Below are positions 44,402 through 52,341 of a stretch of DNA of 64,000 nucleotides, piece after piece. The notes beneath the pieces were generated by a model. The model was not told where the DNA came from and ran no database searches. It saw only the letters and a program-made list of their open reading frames with translations. Both the position numbers and the translations under genes were made by a program. The stretch is taken from positions 8,246,001-8,310,000 of the forward strand of contig NZ_CP036274.1 in NCBI RefSeq assembly GCF_007747655.1. The letters run 5' to 3'. Position 1 is the stretch's first letter. Every line of letters begins with the position of its first letter. The stretch comes from Anatilimnocola aggregata. Lineage in GTDB: Bacteria > Planctomycetota > Planctomycetia > Pirellulales > Pirellulaceae.

Positions 44402-44475
44402 TGGGCGGTACTGGACTCGAACCAGCGACCTCCACGATGTCAACGTGGCGCTCTAACCAACTGAGCTAACCGCCC
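44402..44475 (-). tRNA. tRNA-Val(GAC)
   Basis: On the minus strand a complete cloverleaf: acceptor GGGCGGT / ACCGCCC with discriminator A, D-arm with AGCTCAGTTGGTTAGAGC, anticodon arm CCACG-TTGACAT-CGTGG (anticodon GAC, Val), and T-arm CTGG-TTCGAGT-CCAG. No CCA is encoded. Confidence 0.95.
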
Positions 44476-44637
44476 GAAAAGTCGATTTTAGAGTAGCCCG
44501 CCAAGGCGAATTACGCAACGGGGGCTATCAGGTTTGGGACTGCGGATCGATCGGAGTGGAGGCGAACCAGCAACGGCCAAGGGAAAAATACTTAGGCCGT
44601 CGCAAGCAACTCTATCGGCGGCAACTGGCCGCCAGCT

Positions 44638-45300
44638 TTACTCGTAGACGAAAGTTGCCATGTACGCGCTGCGGCTGTTCGGGGTCGACCACGTGGTTCC
44701 CAAACCGCGGCCCTTATATTCGGCCTCAATCGAAACACCGGCGGCGAAGTTTTGCAGCTTGGCGAGTGGCGGGTAGTAGGCGACTTCGTTGGTGCAAATG
44801 CAATCGGTCGCGCGGGCTTTGCGGGTCGATAGCTTGACCATCTTCCCGGCAGCCAGATTGCCCGACAGGGTTGCCAGATCCAGCGACATCGTAATCGGCG
44901 CGTTATCGATCCGCACCACTTCCTTGCCAGCCCGCCCTGCATGTTCCTTGGCGAACAGTATCAACGCTTCGCGCTGTTCGGGCGAAGCCTTCTCATCGAC
45001 GATCACCGTCGACTTGAGCGACTTGGGATCATTCACGCCACCAAAACCCAGCGTATCGGAACCGGTCATGCAGACCACGACACTCAGGCCGGCGAGATCG
45101 ACACCCGCGTGTTTGCCGTCTTCGATGTTCCACGCCATCACCGCGTCTTTGCCAGCCAAAGCTGTCTCGGCATTGGCGAAGCAGGGCCCGGTATAAACCT
45201 GGCAAGTGCGAGTTTCCAAATAGGTGCCGGACACTTCATCGGCCCAGGCGGGCAAGGCCAGGCCAGCAGCAACCAGGGCGAGCATTGCGGAACGCAACAT
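44638..45300 (-). CDS. Exported DUF1326-like protein
   Basis: A ~220-residue protein with a signal peptide (LRSAMLALVAAGLALPAWA). The mature start EVSGTYLETRTCQVYTGPCF matches the opening of DUF1326 proteins, a family of unknown function with conserved early cysteines. Later VVVCMTGSDTLGFGG and ATDCICTNEVAYYP keep further cysteines, possibly for metal binding or disulfides. The ATG at 45300 follows an AAGGAG site 6 nt upstream. It is not clearly in an operon. Confidence 0.7.
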   Translation of the reverse strand: MLRSAMLALVAAGLALPAWADEVSGTYLETRTCQVYTGPCFANAETALAGKDAVMAWNIEDGKHAGVDLAGLSVVVCMTGSDTLGFGGVNDPKSLKSTVIVDEKASPEQREALILFAKEHAGRAGKEVVRIDNAPITMSLDLATLSGNLAAGKMVKLSTRKARATDCICTNEVAYYPPLAKLQNFAAGVSIEAEYKGRGLGTTWSTPNSRSAYMATFVYE

Positions 45301-45726
45301 GCGGAACTCCTTCAGGCGAGAAACCATTCAGCGATTGACCAACGGAGGAAAGACCAGCAGGCCCCCCTCATTCTATGCGGTATTTGGCTGCGGAGCCAAT
45401 AGATTGCTGGGCGCTCGCTTGATTGTCGAGCCTGGTCTTGAGGCAAGCTGACGGTCGAAGCAGGCAAGCGACTCTGGAATCAGCTACCCGCGAGTGAGAA
45501 AGGGCTCAGCGCGACTCAACCGCTCGCCGCGAAATCTTGCCAACCTAAACGTTCAACATGGAACCTCTTAATTGGACACCCATCGCTCGCAAACCCGAGA
45601 GTTACGCCGTTTCGTGTTCAATTAACGACCCCTTAATTGAACACCCCCCCCTCTTTGCGCGCCATGACGCCACTCAAAGAATGCTCGCTCAAGCGGCGAA
45701 CTTCGCTACTGCTCTATTTGCTCTAC
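45301..45726. other. Intergenic region without a recognised gene
   Basis: Between the DUF1326-like gene and the ArsR cassette. Two short ACACCC/TTGGACACCC-like repeats (AATTGGACACCC and AATTGAACACCCC) occur near 45571 and 45632, but I cannot assign them to any element. Confidence 0.4.
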
Positions 45727-45831
45727 TTATTCCAAATTGGCCGGCAGGAGCCCCAGCCAAAAGAGGATGGCGATTACAAGAGCCATGGCGAGGCAAAGAC
45801 CTAGCCAACCCAATGCTTGATCGAACTTCAC
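45727..45831 (-). CDS. 34-residue single-span membrane protein
   Basis: GTG at 45831 follows GAGG at a normal distance and opens MKFDQALGWLGLCLAMALVI then AILFWLGLLPANLE, ending at TAA 45727-45729. Almost the whole protein is one hydrophobic helix. It starts 25 nt after the DUF6428 stop on the same strand and should be cotranscribed with it. Its small size and non-ATG start explain why it is easily missed. A role as a membrane subunit or helper in the ArsR cassette is inference only. Confidence 0.5.
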   Translation of the reverse strand: MKFDQALGWLGLCLAMALVIAILFWLGLLPANLE

Positions 45832-45856
45832 TGGTCGCCTCGGTGTAGCAACAGCC

Positions 45857-46300
45857 CTAGCAACAACAACTGGGAGTGCTGCACTCGCCCACGCCGCACT
45901 TGTCCTTGGCCAGGCAATCCGTCTGTTTGCCCACGAGCACGAACGTCAATGCGCTCGGGCCAACTTCGACATTGGAGAGCACATATTGGGCAGCGATTTG
46001 CGGCCCGTACTCGATTTCAATGGGCAGTTCGCCCGTACCAAGCACCGGCTTGGCAAGGTCGAGAATCTTGGCGAGCTTTCCCGATTCGAGCCGATGATCG
46101 AGATCATTGGCCGTCCAAGTCTGTAACAAGCACGAAGCTGTCTGCCGGCGCGTGCCGCCGCAATCGATGAAGGTTTTGTCGACCCGACCGACTTCGGTTA
46201 CGTGAAAATGGTCGGGAATAAACTCGCCAGTCGGGAGCTGAAGCCGCAGCGACGATTCTGTGTGCTTTTCGAGCAAGCCTTGGAGTTCTTGTACGTTCAT
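45857..46300 (-). CDS. DUF6428 family protein
   Basis: A 147-residue soluble protein whose start (NVQELQGLLEKHTESSLRLQ, PTGEFIPDHFHVTEVG) and middle (DCGGTRRQTASCLLQTW) match DUF6428, a family usually encoded in arsenic-resistance operons. The C-terminus is unusually Cys-rich (KDKCGVGECSTPSCCC), which suggests soft-metal binding. AAAGGA lies 10 nt before the start. It sits downstream of arsR, with its own palindromic operator at 46373-46402, and upstream of the 34-residue membrane protein. Confidence 0.8.
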   Translation of the reverse strand: MNVQELQGLLEKHTESSLRLQLPTGEFIPDHFHVTEVGRVDKTFIDCGGTRRQTASCLLQTWTANDLDHRLESGKLAKILDLAKPVLGTGELPIEIEYGPQIAAQYVLSNVEVGPSALTFVLVGKQTDCLAKDKCGVGECSTPSCCC

Positions 46301-46372
46301 GGTTTGTTCCTTTCGGTTTCAAGCCAGGTGAGGATGTGTTGTTTGATCTCATCCCGCAAACGGCGGAATTCG

Positions 46373-46402
46373 CCAATACATTCGCTCAAGCGAATATATT
46401 GG
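46373..46402 (-). promoter_or_regulatory. ArsR-type operator upstream of the DUF6428 gene
   Basis: A 30 bp palindrome, CCAATACATTCGCT followed by its complement with TATTGG, pairing at 13 of 15 positions. Size and AT-rich arms fit ArsR/SmtB operators. It lies 73-102 nt upstream of the DUF6428 start. Confidence 0.65.
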
Positions 46403-46425
46403 CTAAATTTTTTAGCCCATCCAAA

Positions 46426-46770
46426 TTACTCGCAGCACTTAAACCGGCTCTGCTTGAGTCGTTCGGCGTCTTTGGCGAGGCGCGGGATCGAGCCGCAGCT
46501 CACGATGCAACTTTTCAAGGCTGCGTCGAAGCCATCCGCCGCCAGCGCCAACTGGTAATAGCACCAGATGCCATCCTTACGAACAGTCACCAGGCCAGCC
46601 TTGCGCAAATAAGCAAGATGGCGCGAGACAGTCGGTTGCGGGCAACCCAAGGCCGAGACGATATCGCACACGCAAAGTTCACCAACCAGAAGTAGGGACA
46701 GAATGCGGAGTCGTGTCTTGTCTGACAAGGCTCGGAACACTCGGTCGGGCTTCAGTGTGGTGGTCTTCAT
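46426..46770 (-). CDS. arsR: ArsR-family transcriptional repressor, arsenite-type
   Basis: A 114-residue winged-helix regulator. ELCVCDIV (Cys33 and Cys35) is the ArsR metal site, where arsenite binding releases DNA; CPQPTVSRHLAYLRKAGLV is the recognition helix region. The tail has more cysteines (SCGSIPR, RFKCCE), which may add ligands. Its start codon lies inside a palindrome of the same type as the one before DUF6428, so it most likely represses itself and the downstream gene. No arsenite pump or arsenate reductase is present in the window, unlike standard ars operons. Confidence 0.88.
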   Translation of the reverse strand: MKTTTLKPDRVFRALSDKTRLRILSLLLVGELCVCDIVSALGCPQPTVSRHLAYLRKAGLVTVRKDGIWCYYQLALAADGFDAALKSCIVSCGSIPRLAKDAERLKQSRFKCCE

Positions 46771-46788
46771 ATCTGCTTAAGCGAATAT
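46769..46788 (-). promoter_or_regulatory. ArsR-type operator overlapping the arsR start
   Basis: A 20 bp AT-rich palindrome around GCTTAAGC, with GCGAATAT / ATAT arms, 8 of 10 pairs. It overlaps the ATG of arsR and no Shine-Dalgarno site precedes that ATG, so a leaderless or very short-leader transcript is possible. Confidence 0.55.
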
Positions 46789-46830
46789 ATAGCTGCGGCC
46801 GACAAAAAACAAGGCAGTTGCCTCGGCCAG

Positions 46831-47193
46831 CTACTTCTTCGCATCGACGGGAATCTGGTCGATCTTGGCGGCCAGAATGAAATCGTTCTCGCTCAAACCG
46901 CCGATAGCGTGCGTGAAGATTTCGATCCAGACGCGGCGATAACCTTCCAAATGCAGATCGGGATGATGCTGGTCGGCTTCGGCAATGCGGGCCACTTCGT
47001 CGAAGAATTTGATCCCGACCATGAAGTTCTTCACGTTCCAGTCTTTGCGAATTCGCTGCCCGTCGTGAGTCAGTCGCCAGCCCGGCAGCTGAGCCAACTG
47101 CTGTTCGGCGTCGCGGGCCGCATAGGGCTCGACGCCCCCTTCGCAGGGTTGGCACTTTTTCTTCGCTAGTTCGGTGGTTGATTGCGCGGCCAT
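46831..47193 (-). CDS. phhB: Pterin-4a-carbinolamine dehydratase
   Basis: A 120-residue protein matching this family. ADQHHPDLHL carries the two catalytic histidines (76, 77) and THAIGGLSEND the third (His95). It recycles the tetrahydrobiopterin product formed by aromatic amino acid hydroxylases. The N-terminal CQPCEGG segment is also seen in other bacterial family members. No hydroxylase gene is nearby. It is divergent from the SDR gene. Confidence 0.93.
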   Translation of the reverse strand: MAAQSTTELAKKKCQPCEGGVEPYAARDAEQQLAQLPGWRLTHDGQRIRKDWNVKNFMVGIKFFDEVARIAEADQHHPDLHLEGYRRVWIEIFTHAIGGLSENDFILAAKIDQIPVDAKK

Positions 47194-47350
47194 GTATTGT
47201 CTCCTGGAGAGTTCGGGCCTTTCATTATCGGTGCCGGAAGCAAACGAGGCAAAGGGGAGGAACTGGCGACGAATGGCGCACGCGCGGTCGCTGGCTATAA
47301 TCAGCTGTCACCATTGGTAGCACTTTTTGAAATCGATTTGAACCTGCCTC

Positions 47351-48172
47351 ATGTCGTGGTCTTTTGCTAACGCCTCCGCCAAGCACGCTCTCGTGACGGG
47401 GGCTTCGTCGGGACTGGGGCTGGCGATTGTGCGGCAACTGACGGCGGCGGGAACCAAAGTCGCGCTCGTCGCGCGCGATGCAGCGAAGCTGCAGCAGACT
47501 ATTGCCGCCTTACAATTGCCGGCCGAGCAAACACTGGCGATTGCGGCAGACATCACGCAGCAAGCCGATGTCGACCGCCTGGCAGCGACCGTCGAACAAA
47601 CCTGGGGCCAGCTCGACCTGCTGGTGAACTGCGCCGGCAAGAGCAGCCGCGGCAAGATCGAAGAGACGACGCCCGAGCAGTTTCAAGAACTGTGGGAATT
47701 GAATTTTCTCGCGGCGGTTCGCTGCACGCGCGCACTCTTGCCGCCCCTGCTCGCCAGCCAAGGGCACGTTGTGCAAATCGGCTCGTTGGCTTCCAAGAGC
47801 ACTTCGAAGTTTCTCGGAGCCTATCCGGCTGGCAAGTTCGCTTTGGCCGCTTACTCGCAGCAGTTGCGGCTGGAACTTGGCGACCGCGGACTGCACGTGT
47901 TACTCGTCTGCCCGGGGCCCATCGCCCGCGACGATGCCGGCTCGCGCTACGACACTCAAGCGGCCGACCTGCCGGCAGAGGCCCGTCAGCCCGGCGGCGG
48001 TGTGAAGCTCAAGGGAATCCAGCCCGACGATCTCGCCCGGCGAATTCTCCGCGCTTGCGAACGTCGCCAGCCCGAGCTAATCGTCCCCGCCAAAGCTCGC
48101 CTGCTCTTCACCATCAGCCAACTCTGGCCCACCCTCGGCGATTGGCTCACCAACCGCCTGACAGGCAAATAA
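47351..48172 (+). CDS. Short-chain dehydrogenase/reductase
   Basis: A 273-residue NAD(P)-dependent SDR. The cofactor motif TGASSGLG is near residue 17, NCAG near 98, and the catalytic Ser-Tyr-Lys set in GSLASKSTSKFLGAYPAGKF is present. The C-terminal extension is Arg/Pro-rich and ends in a hydrophobic helix (RLLFTISQLWPTLGDWLTN), similar to DltE- or sniffer-type membrane-associated SDRs. The substrate cannot be named. It is convergent with the pyruvyl transferase gene. Confidence 0.88.
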   Translation: MSWSFANASAKHALVTGASSGLGLAIVRQLTAAGTKVALVARDAAKLQQTIAALQLPAEQTLAIAADITQQADVDRLAATVEQTWGQLDLLVNCAGKSSRGKIEETTPEQFQELWELNFLAAVRCTRALLPPLLASQGHVVQIGSLASKSTSKFLGAYPAGKFALAAYSQQLRLELGDRGLHVLLVCPGPIARDDAGSRYDTQAADLPAEARQPGGGVKLKGIQPDDLARRILRACERRQPELIVPAKARLLFTISQLWPTLGDWLTNRLTGK

Positions 48173-48222
48173 TCGTCTTATCTGGGTCAGCTGAGAATAT
48201 TCCGCAGGTGCCGGCGCAGGAA

Positions 48223-49458
48223 TTAAGCCAACGCCTGCTTGAGCGATTCCGACATCACGCGCTGGCGCTCTTGAACGAAGGCGTGAGCCTTGGCAGCTTT
48301 GGCTTTCGCGCCAGCAGGGTCTTTGGCAATGCCGAGGACCGCGGCAGTCAGACCTTTGTGCGCCTCATCGAAGTCGTGATCGAACAGCCATTCTTTCAGG
48401 CCAATATCGTCCCACATCCAGCCTTTGGTCGTCTGCTCGGCGAAGCGGCAAACGATGGCCGGCACGCCGTTGCCGATGCACATGATCGGGCTGTGCATCT
48501 CGTTGCCGAAGAGACCGGCACTGCGCACAAAGACGCTCAATGCCTCGTCGGTGAGCCAATAGTTTTCGCGCCAGACAACGCGCTTCGCCACATCGGCCGG
48601 CAGCTTGTCCATGATGGTCTCTTTGCCGACGGCCATTTGCGACATGTCTTCTGGACAGACGAGGACCTTCATGTCGGTCTCGCGCACGAGCGCGATGACA
48701 GCGTCGCGGAGCGGTGCATTGTCGTGCTCCTTCATCTCTTCGTTGCGGGCGTGCTTCTTTTCATCGAACGGACGATCTTTCTTAATGAGCCAATAGGGTG
48801 TGTAGCGGAGTCGCGGAATGCAACACATGAACTTGCCTGTTTCCAGCCCACTCTCCTGCAAGTATTTGTCGGCGAGTGCATCGTTACGGAGATCAACCGC
48901 AAAGGCACCATCGGGGCCGAACTCCATGACGGGGCAAGTAACGCCCGCTTTCTTCATCGCGCTGACGGAGCGCCCATCGCGGAAATAACAAAACTTGGCC
49001 CCGCTGAGCAATTGCTTCGAGACGTCGCTAATTTCGGGCGCGTGCGAGATTCCCCAAATGCCATAGGGCTTGCCGGTCTCTTTCTGCCAGCGGCCGACGT
49101 CCTTCACTGCCACAAATCCCGAACCCGAACCGTGCAGCAGGAAATCGTTCTCTTTCACCGCAGCGTCGATCTCGGCTTTGCCCTTGGCGATTTTCAAGTT
49201 AGGAAACCGCTTCAGCAGCAAGGGTTCGACACCCTCGCCAATGCTGCTTGGCCAGAGCGTGACGTCGATCTCGGGAACGTGCTTTTCCAGGATGGTCAAG
49301 ATGCCCGGCGTGTGTCCGATGTCGCCAATGTTCACCGTCTGCCAGGCATTGCGGAGCAACACTTTGGGTTTGCGCTTTTCCTGCGCGGGCAGAGAAGCGG
49401 TCACTGCCGCAGCCAAGGCGGAACCAAGGGATGTTTGCAGAAATTCGCGGCGTTGCAT
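48223..49458 (-). CDS. Polysaccharide pyruvyl transferase family protein
   Basis: A ~411-residue protein. The ATG at 49458 starts a Tat-like signal (QRREFLQTSLGSALAAAVTA), odd for a family that is usually cytoplasmic. NIGDIGHTPGILTILEKHV matches the glycine-rich opening of this family, and later ESGLETGKFMCCIPRLRYTP, CIGNGVPAIVCRFAEQTTKG fit its two-lobe layout. Enzymes of this type add pyruvate ketals to sugars of exopolysaccharides. Export would place it at the cell surface; this is inference and the signal may instead anchor it. Confidence 0.75.
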   Translation of the reverse strand: MQRREFLQTSLGSALAAAVTASLPAQEKRKPKVLLRNAWQTVNIGDIGHTPGILTILEKHVPEIDVTLWPSSIGEGVEPLLLKRFPNLKIAKGKAEIDAAVKENDFLLHGSGSGFVAVKDVGRWQKETGKPYGIWGISHAPEISDVSKQLLSGAKFCYFRDGRSVSAMKKAGVTCPVMEFGPDGAFAVDLRNDALADKYLQESGLETGKFMCCIPRLRYTPYWLIKKDRPFDEKKHARNEEMKEHDNAPLRDAVIALVRETDMKVLVCPEDMSQMAVGKETIMDKLPADVAKRVVWRENYWLTDEALSVFVRSAGLFGNEMHSPIMCIGNGVPAIVCRFAEQTTKGWMWDDIGLKEWLFDHDFDEAHKGLTAAVLGIAKDPAGAKAKAAKAHAFVQERQRVMSESLKQALA

Positions 49459-49679
49459 GATCGTTCTCGGCACTGGAAGAGGAAGTTGGCCCGGAGCATT
49501 CTTTGTAGAGTTCGTTGCCCGCAGCGGCAACCGCCCTAAGTCGTCGACTGCTCGTGCGACAACTCGGGGATCTTCCCAGTAGAATTCAGCGAGCCAGCTC
49601 AAGCAATTCTCGTCGCGAGCGAATACATCGGCGAAGGTTGATTGCGGCGGGCGTCACGCTTTCTTACAGGACAAACTCG

Positions 49680-50159
49680 ATGGAAATGAAACCCGGCATT
49701 CCCGAGGGATATCAAGAACAGCAAGACCGCGAGCACTTGAAGCTCCTTTCGATCTTGTTCTATGTGATGGCTGGCCTGTCGGCCCTCAGCGGTTGCTTTC
49801 CGTTTCTCTACCTGGGCTTCGGACTGGTGATGCTCGGCGGCGCTGCAACTGGCATGAAGCCTGAGCATGAGGACCGAACCGGCATGCTCGTCGCTGGCGG
49901 CGTGATGGTGGGGTTCGCGATCTTTTTCGTTTTGTTCCTGCTCGTTCAGGCCTATTTGCTGTACCGCACGGGCAAGAATTTGACCGAACGACGCCATCAC
50001 ACGTTTTGCATGGTCATCGCCGCCATCTGTTGCCTCAACGCGCCGCTGGGTACCGCCCTCGGTATCTTCACGATCATCGTCCTCCAACGGCCGACAGTAA
50101 AACTCTCGTTCGATGCCGACTTCCACCGCCCCTTTGCCACACCGCCGCCGCGGTACTAA
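49680..50159 (+). CDS. Membrane protein of unknown function, three predicted spans
   Basis: A ~159-residue protein with a short charged N-terminus (KPGIPEGYQEQQDREH). Three hydrophobic segments follow (LSILFYVMAGLSALSGCFPFLY, MLVAGGVMVGFAIFFVLFLL, MVIAAICCLNAPLGTALGIF; shown here only by their first ends). The C-terminus is soluble. AGGA precedes the start. I know no family name. A longer frame to 49515 has no ribosome site. The gene is convergent with the 50.2 kb gene. Confidence 0.55.
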   Translation: MEMKPGIPEGYQEQQDREHLKLLSILFYVMAGLSALSGCFPFLYLGFGLVMLGGAATGMKPEHEDRTGMLVAGGVMVGFAIFFVLFLLVQAYLLYRTGKNLTERRHHTFCMVIAAICCLNAPLGTALGIFTIIVLQRPTVKLSFDADFHRPFATPPPRY

Positions 50160-50167
50160 CCGGACAG

Positions 50168-50455
50168 CTATTCAACGTTTGACGAGTCGTGTATCAGCCA
50201 CGCCCCTGGTCTCACCTTCCGGTCTATCTGCTCCAGGGGCCAGTAGAACGTCTCTGCAATGTCATTTTGAAATCGGTAGCGATGAATGACCGCAGGAATA
50301 ATCGGGCTATAGCCAAGATAGTACTCGGCATTTTGGTTGATCTCGGGCCGAATCACGATCCCCTGCGGTTCCACCAAAGCCAGATAACTCCCCACGTACA
50401 GCACCGGCAGGAGCAGCAAGACGATGGCGACGATGAGGGGCGCGCGGCTGGTCAT
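50168..50455 (-). CDS. Small single-span membrane protein
   Basis: A ~95-residue protein: a hydrophobic N-terminus (APLIVAIVLLLLPVLYVGSY) and then an outside-type domain that ends FYWPLEQIDRKVRPGAWL. The start at 50455 overlaps the stop of the upstream gene by 4 nt (ATGA), showing translational coupling. A longer track frame would overlap that gene more. Function unknown. Confidence 0.5.
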   Translation of the reverse strand: MTSRAPLIVAIVLLLLPVLYVGSYLALVEPQGIVIRPEINQNAEYYLGYSPIIPAVIHRYRFQNDIAETFYWPLEQIDRKVRPGAWLIHDSSNVE

Positions 50456-50673
50456 GACCACATAATCCTGTATGCGAACGCTGCCACCGCTGCTCCTCCA
50501 AACCAATAAGGCTCAGTTCCTCCATCAATCGCCCCCATCGGTGCCGTGAGTACGAATGCGGCACAAAAACCGAGAATGGCGAACAGCACGTAGATCGCGA
50601 AGTAGCGCTTCCGCGTTTTTGGTGTCGGCGTGGGATTCTCTGTGCTCGGCGATTCGTAGGGATTTACGTCCAT
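50452..50673 (-). CDS. Small membrane protein with two predicted spans
   Basis: A 73-residue protein: a Pro/Thr-rich start (NPYESPSTENPTPTPKTRKR, a layout common in planctomycete membrane proteins), then one or two hydrophobic segments (FAIYVLFAILGFCAAFVL; WFGGAAVAAFAYRIM). The stop overlaps the next start by ATGA. Function unknown. Confidence 0.5.
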   Translation of the reverse strand: MDVNPYESPSTENPTPTPKTRKRYFAIYVLFAILGFCAAFVLTAPMGAIDGGTEPYWFGGAAVAAFAYRIMWS

Positions 50674-50706
50674 CGCCCCATTCTACCCGCGCACGAAAAA
50701 GCTCCG

Positions 50707-50940
50707 CTAGGTTCGCGGGGGGCGATTTGTCAGTTCAAGGTAACGAGGGTACTTCTCCAGAAAGAACTTCAATTCAAGTTCAATGCAATAAGATTGAAGT
50801 TCGCAAAACCTTGAGATCGGGCCGAGGATAAAGCCTTCGTTTTTAAGTGTTGATAGCCACGTCTCCTCGTCGGGCCTATCAAAACTTAGAGATTCGCTCT
50901 TGAAGAATCGCTCAAGCAGTCGACTTTCGCCATTGGACAT
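50707..50940 (-). CDS. Hypothetical soluble protein
   Basis: About 77 residues from the ATG at 50940 (SNGESRLLERFFKSESLSFD). An earlier in-frame ATG at 50988 would overlap the upstream gene by 14 nt, so either could be used. No motif, signal or membrane segment. Its place between small membrane-protein genes in the same direction suggests one transcript. Confidence 0.4.
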   Translation of the reverse strand: MSNGESRLLERFFKSESLSFDRPDEETWLSTLKNEGFILGPISRFCELQSYCIELELKFFLEKYPRYLELTNRPPRT

Positions 50941-50974
50941 AAGTCGCAGGCGTTTCTTGCGAACCCTCCACTGC

Positions 50975-51208
50975 CTAGCGTTGTCCACACAAAGTTTTGG
51001 CCAAGTCCCAGATTAAGTGCATGCCTTGAGCCAGCGCAAGAACACTGGATACAAACAGTACGAAAGCGCAAATCCACCGATGCTGCTCTATGCCAAGAGG
51101 CTTTGCTAGTGAGTCCCACATTGCAAGTGAAACAAGCGACAGAATTAGTGCTGCAAGCGGCATAAATGGGAGTTGTGGCAGCAGATTTAGAAATTGCGAC
51201 AGGTCCAT
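50975..51208 (-). CDS. Small membrane protein with two predicted spans
   Basis: About 77 residues from ATG 51208. Two hydrophobic segments (LPFMPLAALILSLVSLAMWD; ICAFVLFVSSVLALAQGMHL) separated by a short polar turn. A longer frame to 51265 starts SLRSWYAYRLCC and is less membrane-like. First gene of a small minus-strand cluster that runs to 50168, with a bidirectional terminator just upstream. Function unknown. Confidence 0.4.
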   Translation of the reverse strand: MDLSQFLNLLPQLPFMPLAALILSLVSLAMWDSLAKPLGIEQHRWICAFVLFVSSVLALAQGMHLIWDLAKTLCGQR

Positions 51209-51288
51209 GTTGAGCCAGACAGGTTGACAGCAAAGCCGGTAGGCGTACCATGAACGCAACGACACGCATGGGCCATCGGCTCATAAAG

Positions 51289-51325
51289 AAAGCCGCGAGA
51301 TTGCACCCTCGCGGCTTTTTTATTG
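51289..51325. terminator. Bidirectional rho-independent terminator
   Basis: AAAGCCGCGAG, an 8-9 nt loop, then CTCGCGGCTTTTTT: an 11 bp perfect stem with A run before and T run after. It can stop transcription coming from either side and separates the small-protein cluster from the transposase remnant. Confidence 0.85.
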
Positions 51326-51332
51326 TACTGAT

Positions 51333-51557
51333 CTAGGCCGCTGCTTCCAGCAGTTCCTTGATCGTCCACACGCGGTCAGTCAGTCCGGCTACCATCGCTG
51401 GCGTTTGCTTTCGCTTACCGCACGATTGATGCTTGCGGCAGAAGTTGTAGAACGCAGCGAAGATGCTCAGCATCGCGCTGTGGTGGTCGGCGCTCTTGAT
51501 GTGGACATTCGTGAGCCGAGTTAGGCGGCGATTGTGCATGCGAACCGAGAGGTTCAA
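51333..51557 (-). pseudogene. Transposase C-terminal fragment (IS1-like)
   Basis: The 74-residue frame reads LSVRMHNRRLTRLTNVHIKS, then FAAFYNFCRKHQSCGKRK, TPAMVAGLTDRVWTIKELL, the end of a widespread IS1-like transposase/integrase. The catalytic region is missing and no inverted repeats are obvious. It is followed on the right by a palindromic repeat. Dead remnant. Confidence 0.75.
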
Positions 51558-51641
51558 CCGCTCGCTGTGGCTCGTGCTGACGTGCGCTTCACCGGGATTG
51601 CCGAAGGGCTTTACCTATAATCGGATTTGTTATCGCATTTC

Positions 51642-51698
51642 GTAGGTTCCGCTGTGCGGACCATCGCAGCGGGTTGTGTTCCGCACAGCGGACCCTAC
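51642..51698. repeat. Long palindromic repeat (REP-like)
   Basis: Arms GTAGGTTCCGCTGTGCGGAC and its near-complement (18 of 20 positions pair) around 17 nt, followed by TGTTTTTGG. It could form a cruciform or act as a terminator. The arm wording is typical of dispersed intergenic palindromes; another copy is not seen in this window. Confidence 0.7.
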
Positions 51699-51791
51699 TG
51701 TTTTTGGGCAAAGCCCCGAACTAGTCAACCAAAAGCACCCACTACCCCCACCCCGCGACTCTAGCGTGGCATTCTCGTCCGCGGATAGAAT

Positions 51792-52115
51792 GTGGCGATG
51801 TTCTGGGAACTAATAATCATGGCGATGACCGATTGCTGGCAAGTAATCGATGGGCCGACCGATTACTGGCACGTAACTTACGTAGCGCTGCGCACAAACT
51901 CGCTGCACGTGGTTGCTGCTGAGTCACTTGCACGGCCTTTCTATGTGGCTATTTTAGCGCAATTTCCGAGCAAGGACTTGCAGAGAATTTACGAGACCCT
52001 CTGGATTAACATGCAGAATCCGAATGCAGCACTTTTCGCAATGGAGCTTGCATTTGACATTAATCGCACTTTGCGTTACCTGGCTTCGATGAAGTCCGGA
52101 CCCAGGGAATTTTAA
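51792..52115 (+). CDS. Doubtful hypothetical ORF
   Basis: A 107-residue frame. The first ~30 residues repeat a motif (MTDCWQVIDGPTDYWHVTY) and look non-coding; the later part (FPSKDLQRIYETLWINMQ, LAFDINRTLRYLAS) looks more like protein and might use a later start. No ribosome site, no family. Weak. Confidence 0.25.
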   Translation: MAMFWELIIMAMTDCWQVIDGPTDYWHVTYVALRTNSLHVVAAESLARPFYVAILAQFPSKDLQRIYETLWINMQNPNAALFAMELAFDINRTLRYLASMKSGPREF

Positions 52116-52341
52116 TGGACGGGCGTGGCTTCTCTGGCCACTTCACTCGCCAAGAGTTCTGCACTTCGTCGCAAGTCAGTGGGCCGGCGCGGGTTCGGTT
52201 TTCATATCCACAATGTTCGGACAGTATTGAAGAATCTCGACAGCGCGCTCGAGGACGGCGATGGTATCTGAGAAGACAAACGCGATAGTCCCGGTTCGCA
52301 GCCCTCCGAATACTGCAGGTACTATAAGACTCTGCACTCTC

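Noticed and set aside
47692-49539. 615-codon plus-strand frame opposite the pyruvyl transferase gene
   Set aside because: Antisense shadow; its start lies inside the SDR gene and the composition is not protein-like.
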